Shown here: in pieces, positions 23,034-32,500 of the stretch
Position numbering within the stretch: the first letter of the stretch is position 1
How the letters are laid out: every line of letters begins with the position of its first letter
Assembly (NCBI GenBank): GCA_014905825.1
Contig: JACGCN010000124.1
Coordinates: forward strand, 1 to 32,976
Source of the DNA: Lyophyllum atratum
Taxonomy: Eukaryota > Basidiomycota > Agaricomycetes > Agaricales > Lyophyllaceae
Length of the DNA stretch: 32,976 nucleotides
Reading direction: 5' to 3'
The notes under the pieces: model-generated
The model's database searches: none
Seen by the model: the letters and a program-made list of their open reading frames with translations, nothing else
Told to the model about the DNA's origin: nothing
Translations under genes and position numbers: made by a program

Positions 23034-26000
23034 TTTCTCGTCTGAGTCGGAGTTTCTCGCGGGTTCTGAGCTGATGCTCAGTCCCAACATGAACGTATTC
23101 GTGGATCCTGGAAATGAAGGAGCTGGAAGGATTCCAGGCCTTGTGCTGTGTGCGGCGGACGAGACAAGGGTAGAGTGCACTTGTAAGGATAACGAGGAGG
23201 TGCCTTGGTCGCTGCGATCCCACGTGAACTGGCTGACTCAGCCACCAAGAATCGGAAATTGATCTCCTGCATGACTCTTGCTTCTGCCCATTGTACTACT
23301 TACGCGTCGACTCCAACTATGCCGGTTTTTCACACAATTATCCCTTGTGCCACATCAGACCTTCTTGTCTACCATCAAGGCAGCGGTGAAAGAGGACAAC
23401 ATCTCACGACAAGCCCATGACAAGTCCAAAACGAACCTCCCAGCCGCCATTCGTCGCCGCACGAGAGATATCGAAAATTTGTAGGACCAGTTTCCAGCGC
23501 AAGATGATTAGGATTCGCCTCTTGGTTGCCTCCCAATAACTTGGTCCATAGCGTCGATCTTGATTCAGAACGTCATTCAAGCCACCCGCCTGAGTGAAAC
23601 TTTAACATTCGCCACTCTATCCCCTGCTGGGCTGAGGCAAAATTATAACCCTGGAAGACTCGTGTGCATGCCGCAGCTTAAAGTAAGCATCGCTCTTTGC
23701 ATCCCTGAGTGACCGATGTCACCGCAATCCAGAAATCTGTCCTAGCATCGACGTCTTTTTTTTTGTCTTATCAAGGCTCCTTGTTGGTCGCATGATCGAC
23801 AAGGAACATTATACGGCCTAGTGCAATTCCTCGTTGGATTTCAGCCAACAAACACACGGCTGATCCTTTCAACAGGCTGTGCTCCGGACCTCTGTGGCAT
23901 CAAAATTACAAGCCTTACCCGTTGCGACGTTGGTAGCCGGACCAGCATCTGCTCATTATTGCTATACTACAGATTACAGACATTCAACGTGAGTCCAGGG
24001 ACGCCAGCGTTCCCCGTCACGTCCGGTACCTCTCGAGTCTCTAGTGGCAGTATCCATGTTGTAACGAGGTATCTTTTGCGGGCGGGTCCATAGTGAGTAG
24101 GCGGTGATAACAAGATCCTATCAACCGTGCCGACATAGACATTCTAGAAGGTGGCTCAACGCATCTTGGAAGAAGCACGATGTCATACAAACTCAGCCAT
24201 GGTTGCTCAGCCCATGATCCAGAATCGATAGCAAGCCACGACGAGAAATAGTGACGTTTGTCTCGTAAGACAGAAATTCTTCGTCGGTCGAGGAAGCAAC
24301 ATCCAGCAAATACTTTTTTTTCGACAGATCAGTGCGAGAGAAGACACATTTATGGTGATCAGATCCCTCCCGCGTGGAGTCCATATGGGCACTACGAAGT
24401 CTGACCTCTTGACGGCATCCCACGTTCCCCTTCTTCACCGAGTCGCGGTATGTTCTTTCCATTCAGACATGGCCATTATTTGTATCTGACAGGAGTTTGT
24501 TTTACACCTACAATAGGCCTAGGTCTGAAAGAGAGTCGATCTGCGACACTGACAATCTTTCAGGTTGATAGCGCAAGATAAAACAAATAACTCAATCTCG
24601 TAGTCTTGACGTGCCGATGGTGAGCCTAAGGCACTGGTAAGTGCGCTTCCGCCCTACTCGTTCCCTCCCACTCTGATCTTGTTTTCAATTTGCCTACTTT
24701 CAGCATTCTGGGGTGTCAAATCCGCCTAGCTTCTCTCTCCTGGCAATGGATTGTCTCCATTGGGGACCATTTGACGACAATGGCCGCAAGACTTAACAGC
24801 CTTACAATCAACATCTACAGATCGTGGCGTCGACACCCCGGTCTGAATTACCTTGCCTCCCGCGAAGACTGGCAATGGGGTGCGAAAGTCGAACTCTGAG
24901 ATTCGATGAGCGACTAACTTGCCTTTGCTGATCTTGACCAAGATAACGTACGCTTTGAATCTCGATTATGCGTGACATGCCCGTTTCTTTGATTCTTCCG
25001 CATTGAATTATTTCTTGATTTTATCGATAAGATCCATATCTCCTCCACAAAATTCAATTCTCGACTAATTATGGGCCAGAAACTCCATACAGTTGCCATA
25101 CCCGTGTATCATTTTCATTGTGCTCACTGCTCAACGTGTCTTCGACCTCTGGCTCAAGAGCCCTGGAAAACTCGTCCACTTACTTCTCAACAATGCCACG
25201 GCTACTTGCTACTATACCGAATCGGTACAAGACTATGCAAGTCTATCAACTTTGTCAAGCAACCAACAGTCCAGCAAGCAACGGCCGCTCCGAGTCAATG
25301 TGCTTTACTGAACCTCCCTGAACTAAGACGATGTGCAGCATCTTCAAGACCAGCCAATGATCATCGATATCATTTCAAACGTTGTATGTCCTTCAACTAC
25401 CATCGACACAGCATACGTATGCATTTGTTGCGCTATGAACAAGGCTCATGAATGACGCTCGTACCTTAAACAAAGGTGTGACTGAACATCCCCACCGGGC
25501 AGCGTATTATGGTAAGCTTGCAATATAGCCATACCCGGGTTCAGAAGTAACTTGGAGGTTTGCAAAGAGGCGTCACCTACTACCAGCAATGGTGGCAGCA
25601 AGGCGGCAGGTAGATCTGCGAGTCGGACATCCCTGCGGTCGCCTGTCAGGGTCCGAAGCTGCATTGTCCCTTGGACGCATCCAAACGGCTAGCGATCACA
25701 TTGACAACCCTTCAATTAGCTTCTGGGATCGGAATATCGGCGGAACTTATTCAACTTCAAAGGCAATTTCTACAGAAAAGCAAGTCCAAGACAGTTCAAG
25801 ACCCAACGCACCTGAAACTGGAAGCGGAAAGTAAGTAAACCCCTCAATTCAAAATTCTCAACGTGGCAAGTTATTGGCAACCGCAATAAAGGCGTAGAAA
25901 TCACACCAATCAAGGGGATCAATCTCGCCAAAAAAAATAGGGCGCTTTGGCGCAACTTTGGCCCAGAAGAAAAATACCTGAACTCACTCAAGGCTACGTA

Positions 26001-26453
26001 CTCAATCCCTCAAGGTATGCTGGATAGGCAGACGATATCTATGCCGTGAAACAACATCCTCACTCCAGATCTCTCGGAGTCTGGGAAGCCGGAGTTGGTA
26101 TGTCACGTTATCCTGAAATGAAAATCGATGGGGGATCGGGATAAGCGAGCTCACTTCAGATTTAGAGATGGCGTGAACAGGGCATCAACTGAGACAGACT
26201 GGGACCAACCATATCGAGGTCGAAGCTGGCGTAGCAAACACAGAAATGGGGGCCTTTGTCACGTTATCATGTGGGTCCTTTTCAATTTATTTTTATTATA
26301 ATTTCCAAATGTCGCGAGCGTCCCTGTGGGAGCTCATCGAGCCTAACCTTTTCTTACGACCCACAGGGTTCAGAAAGAACTCATAAATTAAAGTCCTTCT
26401 GAAACTCGACCATCCCTTCCAAGCAACACACACGAACTCAGCGACCGACCACC
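23034..26453. other. gene-poor stretch of about 3.4 kb
   Basis: No gene could be supported. A few short frames look mildly coding: 23278-23484 (+) ends in a basic helix (KAAVKEDNISRQAHDKSK), 25093-25311 (+) has QRVFDLWLKSPGKLVHLL, and 24193-24462 (-) is charged. They cannot be joined into a recognisable protein. The stretch could hold decayed genes. The segment at 26,280-26,400 just before the transcription factor gene is AT-rich and probably promoter. Confidence 0.4.
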
Positions 26454-28076
26454 ATGAACCCATATCCCACTACTTACGCCCCTCAGGGAGGATCTTCTCA
26501 TATCCACCATCCACCGCTTCAGATTTCGCGCTTCGATGCAGAGTTACAGTGGGAGGCGAACCGTGCACAGGTAAGTCTGTGCGATGCAGTCCAAAATTCC
26601 TACTCTAACATCATCGATGATACCAGATGCGCGCCGAACTCGAAGGCCTTCCGACGTCGTCTTTCGCCCGAACGATGTTCCATGAGGACGATAGGTCTAC
26701 GCCACGTTTCCAGATGCAAGGCGAGCTGCGATCGACCTCTGGATCAGCGAACATATGCAACATGGGCGATACATTCCTTCCGCACCTCAGAACGGATACT
26801 TCGTACCTGCGCCGAGCCTGCCACCAGCACCGCCACTGGCGCACACGCAGCAAGTACTGTCACCCGCCAATCACGCCACACAAGACAATGCCCATGCATA
26901 TCACCTCGTGCCGCGGTCGTCTTCGCTCCAGCTAAATTACAGCTATGGCAATGGTCTTGACAACCGAGCGCGTGTCTCCGTCTCGGACGATCCACGACCT
27001 TTAACACGGCAGGGCCGGCACGGCGTAGCACGAGACGACTATCATCATCTCACGGATGATTCAGTAAGTCCTTTCATCGCCTATTTTCCTTCGTGCCACT
27101 GAATGGTCCTATAGATGCAGTCTTTCCGCCACTCGTCACCGCATCCGGAGTCACCGGAGATCATTCATCTAGCTCCCCATCTACTGGTCCCGACCCAAGG
27201 TCATGCTGGTGTCCAGCTACCCACCGTCGTGAACTCTCTACACCACGCGGATCTAGCATCATCGCCGGCTTACTCTGACACGGCCGATAGTCCCCCTTGC
27301 TCCCCTGTATCTATCTACCAGTCTCTCTATCGTCGTCTGTATCACCATTTTCTTCTTCGTCGGCTTTCCAGCCTGCGCAATTCACTGGAGATTGGGTCGC
27401 CGATGCTATCGCCACGGAGAAAATCCTCTATGCCCCTCAACCGTCGCGTCCCGAAGCCTTAGCGCGCCCTTCTCTCCTTTCACAAGATACCTCGCCAACC
27501 GACACGTCCCCTCGCCACTCTCACCTCATGTACCGTACGCATCGATCCTCAGGCTCGCGCTCCCACCCTTATTCCTCAAGCACGTCTCGCTCGCCTTCGC
27601 GGTCGCGTGCGGCTACTCCCCAGCCTTCTCAACCTCAACCTCGGAAGTCAGTCAAGCAGGCAAGAGGAAAGGACGGTAAGCCACTGCTGGCATGCTTTTT
27701 CTGTCGTGGCCGCAAAATCGCGTGCGGGCCGGGCTCGCTTGGTGGTGAAAGCAGTACATGCAAGTAAGCAACGTTCTTAATCTGTTTTAATCCTACGAAT
27801 TCTGACATCTTGGGTCCACTTCAGTCAATGCGAACGGCGCAACCTCAGGTTGCAAATACCCTGTCGAGAATCGTCGAGGCAATGCGCAAGGCGAAGGGCG
27901 AAGGGGATGATGAAGAGGAACACGCCAAACCTGTCCCGAAAAAGAAGACCTCGAGCGCCAGGCCCAATGGCGCGAAGGTGCGCCGGTTGAAGCTTGAAGT
28001 CACCGAGCCGAAAGCGATTGCGGTGTCTGATGCTTCCGACGACGACTCCAGCTCTGAGTGGGAAGGCGATGTATAA
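26454..28076 (+). CDS. Zn2Cys6 (GAL4-type) transcription factor, zinc cluster near the C-terminus
   Basis: A fungal zinc binuclear cluster DNA-binding protein expected in the nucleus. Exons: 26454-26570, 26627-27063, 27115-27763, 27825-28076; about 484 residues once single-base breaks are bridged. The cluster (about residues 379-412) has all six Cys: CFFCRGRKIAC, an 11-residue loop, then C-NQ-C-ERRNLR-C, i.e. C-x2-C-x6-C-x11-C-x2-C-x6-C, split by the last intron. Upstream are an ordered segment (DARRAAIDLWISEHMQHGRY) and a long Pro/Ser/Gln-rich region. Downstream is a basic patch (KPVPKKKTSS) and an acidic end (SDASDDDSSSEWEGD). Apparent breaks: one base missing near 26694, one missing near 27326-27333, one extra in TT near 27851, one extra in AA near 27880. 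The target genes are unknown. The start was chosen at the ATG preceded by ACC. Confidence 0.85.
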
Positions 28077-29208
28077 GTATAAGCTTCTTTCCCTTCTTCC
28101 GCATTTTATTCATGTAGCTCATAATTGCTCTCACTTTTGGTTTGTCGGTACGCTATCGTTTTGCTTCGTTTTCGTGCATCTCTTAGTTGCTCCCAGCAGT
28201 CATCGCTGATGTATTATCTTCTTCTTATGCTTCCGCTATGCCTCCGTACCCACTGTCCTTTTTCTCCTTTGTTATTGCTCTGCATTCTTGCTTCTTGCTA
28301 TCGTCAAAAAAATCATCCTAGCGCTACTAAGTACAATACCATTCTCTTAATTTACATGTCGAGGAGTAGAAAACACGATACGACACGACCACTGTAGCCT
28401 GTGCATGCACTAATCAACACAATAATCTGCTGTCTAGCTATACACGAACCAGTGTGGGTGTCGACTTCGACATCGACTTGCAATATTGAACACCGTCGGG
28501 CCGGAGCTGTCATCATTCTTTTGCTTCCTCCACCACCACACATTCATATGCTCTCCAAACCCTGATCGGACCGTCTCTCTCAGCCCCGACTCCTCGTACT
28601 GTCTTCGATTAACCTTCTCCGCGCTTTAAATAAGGCCTCATGATGTCTTGCTGCTCCCGCTCCACAGACATTTCCGCGTGCTCTGTATTCTTCGGAGCGT
28701 CGTCGCATCATGTGTGCAACAAGAACTGTGATGGCTCGCCGCGACAACTTCCCAACTTCTTCTGAATTCTCGACGACGGCCTCTAATTGCCGTGAGCTCA
28801 TACATGGCCCTACGACGGGCACCAGTATCATCAACTACCTGTGGAACTTCCTATGCTCAGCACATTGTCGCAACAACTGTTGTCATATTCGAACTGTGAC
28901 CATTATCGGCCCTCGGCCTCTAGATGTCTTCGAAACTACCTGGGAGTTTTCAATGAATGCGATCCTCTTCTATCGTCATAGATGCAGCTGACACCAACAA
29001 GCTTCTGGAATACAGTTAGACATCTCACATGGTACCGGACGTAGATCAACGAAGCTTCGAGGGAGGAATACATGTGGTCCCTCTTGTCACAAATGGTCGT
29101 CTATTCTGCGCTTCTTCTTGAACGGCGTATATATGAAGCCTTCCTATCGTCTCGATTTGTATCATCCCAGTGAACCTGGTCGTGAATCTTTAAGTCACCG
29201 ACGACGCC
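28077..29208. other. intergenic region
   Basis: The first part is T-rich 3' flank of the transcription factor gene. Short frames at 28580-28834 (-) and 28710-28991 (+) have no recognisable domain. The last 100 bp hold the promoter of the DPBB gene, with TATATAT at 29129-29135. Confidence 0.45.
29129..29135 (+). promoter_or_regulatory. TATA box of the RlpA-like gene
   Basis: TATATAT lies 80 bp upstream of the ATG at 29209, which allows a leader of about 50 nt. Confidence 0.5.
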
Positions 29209-29803
29209 ATGTTCGCCTTGTCCAGGATCCTGTTCTTTGCTGCCTTCTTGTTCCTCACAACGCGCGCGCAGAACCATACTGGTACCCGTAAGAGATTCTT
29301 CTATCAGATTCTTTCCATTGAATGACTGTCGTCGTGAAGTTCTTCTTCACACCAGGTCTCGGTGCCTGCGGCTTCACGAACACTAGCACGCAGATCGTTG
29401 CGTCCGTTTCAAGTACTTTCTTCAACACTTCCCGTTAGTCTATTACTTGGTTCCCACATTATGAGAGACTGATGCTCAGTGGCTATATACAGCAACGCAA
29501 CCGCTAATCCCAACAAGTAACGACACTTCCTGTATACTCCATTTGCTCGTTAACTTACATGAATTCGTCATAGAAATCCGCTGTGCAAGAGGAAATTACT
29601 GATCACATGTTCGTACTGCTATCCCTTCGTTGTGACAAGAACCTCATTGACATGTAAGAGGACAGCTGGTGCAAAGAACATAACCGCATCCGTCGTCGAC
29701 TTCTTCGTCGATCCTGCACCCTTCAACGTCGGGCTTTCACCACCGCATTCCAGAATTTGCTACTCTGGATGATGGCATCGTTCCCAATGTTACGTGGTCG
29801 TAG
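29209..29803 (+). CDS. small secreted RlpA-like double-psi beta-barrel protein
   Basis: About 122 residues from five exons: 29209-29287, 29356-29433, 29480-29516, 29574-29608, 29666-29803. The signal peptide is FALSRILFFAAFLFLTTRAQ. The DPBB domain shows LGACGFTNTSTQIVASVSS, TFFNT, SNATANPN, NPLCKRKLLI, ITASVVDF, FNVGLS and a closing VPNVTW. The fold is shared with barwin, expansins and fungal small secreted proteins. Basidiomycete members are commonly abundant secreted proteins, some annotated as riboflavin aldehyde-forming enzyme-like; the reaction is not deducible here. Two bases appear to be missing in the last exon (in CCACC near 29735 and before CTACT near 29760) relative to the family ending. 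The usual Cys pair after VVD is absent (FFVDPAPF). Confidence 0.82.
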
Positions 29804-30088
29804 TATGATTCGGGTGCTTGTATTCAGCTTTGGAGTTGCCAGCTCGATTTATTGACTTGTACGGACATACGTAGTTAGTTAGCCTATTTCAGGACTTGGT
29901 GGACTGGTAGTGGGACGCCCCCGAATTTTTTCTCTCTTTTTGGTGGACAATCCAAGCAATCAATGAAGGCAAGCATTGTGGTATGCGCTGAGATACCCGG
30001 AGTCAGCAAACAAAAGAAATCGACCCAACGCTCTACGCCGTTCCCAAAAATGCGTGATCGAGTAAAGGGTCCGTGCGCACGACAAAAG
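29804..30088. other. 3' flank of the DPBB gene and upstream region of U1 copy 2
   Basis: No further gene was seen. The conserved U1 upstream element begins at about 30068. Confidence 0.5.
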
Positions 30089-30094
30089 TATAAA
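30069..30094 (+). promoter_or_regulatory. U1 copy 2 promoter: upstream element plus TATA box
   Basis: GTCCGTGCGCACGACAAAAG is followed by TATAAA (30089-30094), 32 bp before the U1 5' end. The same upstream sequence, including the palindrome GTGCGCAC, precedes U1 copy 1, while sequence further upstream differs. Confidence 0.8.
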
Positions 30095-30120
30095 AGCCTC
30101 GCCTCAACAACATAACACTC

Positions 30121-30298
30121 ATACTTACCTTGATGGCACAAGCCCCTTCACCTACCCGGGTTTGTGGGCCGTGGAGACTCTCCATAGCACGGCGACCCTG
30201 TCCATACAGGGAGTGTCTGCGGCTTGTATGGGCTTCGGCTCATGCACCGTCTCAATATTTTCCAGTCCCGCTCCGGCCACTCTGGCTGGGCGGGCGCT
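30121..30298 (+). ncRNA. U1 spliceosomal snRNA, copy 2
   Basis: Identical over 178 nt to copy 1 (17319-17496) but on the opposite strand. It has the same AUACUUACCU 5' end, four-stem U1 layout, Sm-like site at 30254-30263 and terminal hairpin. The first difference after the RNA is the T run at 30299-30305 (one T longer than in copy 1); beyond TTTTGA the flanks diverge. Both copies keep TATA and the upstream element, so both are likely transcribed by RNA polymerase II. Confidence 0.85.
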
Positions 30299-30319
30299 CT
30301 TTTTTGCTTTTGATCCGGG

Positions 30320-30336
30320 CTAACCCTAACCCTAAC
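30320..30336 (+). repeat. telomere-type repeat 3' of U1 copy 2
   Basis: CTAACCCTAACCCTAAC, nearly three telomeric units, starting about 22 nt after the inferred U1 3' end and aligned in offset with the motif behind copy 1. Confidence 0.85.
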
Positions 30337-30961
30337 AATCATTCTGAGACGAGCTGTCCCCGTTGTCGATCAAGGACGCAGGGGAGAAGGCGGTCCTCGA
30401 CCGTGACTCGTATGTACTGTACGCGTTCGAAAGTCCGTATGCTTGTCATCAATGAACATATTTCTTGCAAGGCTGATAAAAATTGAGTATTCTACGAACA
30501 TTTTTGTAATGTCTGTGATACAAAGTAGCAGCGCACTCAACGCACTGGCAAAGTCTAGCATAGAGTAGAGTCAGATTGCCCCCGAAACCACCTGGTCGAT
30601 ATCTAACAACCCACCCGGTAACACGAGGCCTAGCTTCCGCCTCGGCAGGAAAATGCCCATATGCAGAAGGGTCGCGCATCTCGATCAGGACCCAAGAAAA
30701 GCTCGATTGTTTCAAAGCTCCTTGGGGTATCTCCGGGGATGTTCAAGGGATGTTGGTGAATTGGAAAGCTTTGGAAAGTGCTATATCATTTTAGCAGTTA
30801 GCATTGCTTCCGTTTCGATCAGGAACGGCAGGACCTTGGCAGGACCAGTGGAGACACAACCAGATTGTTCCAAACCTACTTGGGGCACGCGTATGTAGGC
30901 GTATGTTGTATATCGTGTCGTGATTGTCGCGCACGTTTCTTGTCCGCAGGCTCCGGCGTTA
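30337..30961. other. intergenic region with weak direct repeats
   Basis: Two segments about 130-160 bp apart share GATCAGGA and a GATTGTT-CAAA-C-TTGGGG pattern (30685-30728 and 30815-30888). No gene was recognised. Confidence 0.4.
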
Positions 30962-31705
30962 CAGCCGTTTGCGGAACTTAGGGCGCGAGCCGAAATTTCT
31001 AACAAGCCCGTCATTTTTGAGTACGAATCTTCCGTGGCCTGTAGCTCACTCAATTTCCCTCGGATTTCTCTAATTTTTATTCCATTCGACTCGGCGTAAA
31101 ATTTTGCAGGTGCACGTAGTGAGAAAATAGTAAATTATGAATTTAATTTTTTTCAGTAGCATGAGGAGCCTCTAGGAGCATTGGCGAGACACTGCGATCC
31201 CACGAGGGCCTCTAAAGTTATGAGCCTTGGATACAGCATATATAGGATATCGTTACAGGTGCCTACTTGGTTACTTTGAGGCAGGGGGTAGTGTAACGGC
31301 AATGGGTGGCCAGATCTTCTTGACGGGCCGTGAGAATTTGCTCCCGCCCAGGAGACAGCAGTGAAGTTACCAGTACACTACCTTTTGCCTCAAAATAAAT
31401 ACACAGGCACCTGTAGAAATGCCTTATATACCCTGTAGCCAAGCCTCATAGTCTTAGAGTCCGTCATGGGATTGCAGTCTTTCGCGGATGCTCCCACTGG
31501 CTCCCTCATGGTACCAAAAAGATCAAGTTCATATTTTCACTCTTTCTTGATATGTGCACCTGCAGAAACTTTCGCTCAGTCGAACGGTATAAAATTTAAA
31601 GCGATCCGAGCAAAACTGAAGGTGCTACAGGCCACGGAAGATTCGTGTACAAAATCACGGGCTGTGAGAAATTTCGGCTCGCGCCCTAAGTTCCGCAAAC
31701 GGCTG
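30962..31705. mobile_element. fold-back MITE (744 bp), TA-flanked
   Basis: The whole element is an imperfect palindrome centred near 31,333. The outer arms begin CAGCCGTTTGCGGAACTTAG and match over about 90 bp (30962-31050 with 31617-31705). Inner arms also pair: 31222-31264 with 31404-31446 and 31277-31295 with 31373-31391. TA lies at both ends (30960-30961 and 31706-31707). There is no long open frame. The CAG ends and TA duplication suggest mobilisation by a Tc1/mariner-type transposase (inference). Confidence 0.8.
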
Positions 31706-31899
31706 TAAAGTCAGGTACTACTGAACGCGGACTTCGAGTTTTCAAGTTGGATCCGTGGCGCGCGTCGGTTATAAGGAGGCCTGGCGCGGTTCCGCATGGC
31801 CGTCTCAACAGAGTGCCGTACGCACTTAAGCTTCCATTCTAGTTCCTTGCGCCCAGGGTCCAAAGCGGCGCTCGACGGGCAGCCTTGGCGTTTCCTATG

Positions 31900-32500
31900 C
31901 CGCAACCGAATTATAATGAGGGTGGCTCCCGAATTTGGAAGTGAATCCAATACTGAGCGTCACCGTATCTTGCACGGTTGTGGCTCGAGAATCGAAAAAG
32001 TACATGGCTGCGGCAGTAAGGTTTAGGCCCCTCATATCGCCCGCCCCAACCCCAGCAGATATTCTGTGAGTTTGATCGATAAGTAGCAGAAGTCGCTTAG
32101 GATAGTCGCTCCTGAATTCAAGAGTGAATAGAGCATCGTCGTGCATCGGGCATGGCATGCGGCTTGAAGATTGAATACATGGGTAGGGCTTGGACACTTC
32201 ATACAGCGGAATATTCTGTGAGATCGATCGAATCGTAGAAGTGGTGAATCGCATAGGAGGGTATTTTCCTCGATTCGGAATTGAATAGAGCGTCATCGAG
32301 AGCCGTGCGCCGTGTGGCTTGAATATATAGCGGAGGTACGGATTTAAGCCCTTCATTTCCCTGGTTACCGACTCGTCCCGTGTTGAATATGATAGTGTTC
32401 GATATAGGTTGCATAGGACGGTGACTCCTGAATTCAAAATCCAACGTCGTCATACACCTTATAGCCGGTCCCCGCCTTATTGAACATCCTGTGGGATCAA
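31900..32500. repeat. degenerate tandem repeat, units of about 150-180 bp
   Basis: At least three, perhaps four, diverged units recur. Shared landmarks are ATTCTGTGAG (32061, 32213), a CTC(C)GAATTC-like block followed by GTGAATAGAG or similar (31929, 32111, 32268, 32427), a GCGTC/CATCGTCGT block and GTGTGGCTTGAA or GCGGCTTGAA. No coding sequence is evident. Confidence 0.65.

Noticed and set aside
30121..30336. Telomerase RNA with CUAACCCUAACCC as template
   Set aside because: The RNA body has U1 hallmarks and the repeat lies beyond the inferred terminal hairpin. Nearly three repeats is long for a template, and the copy at 17283-17299 is degenerate.
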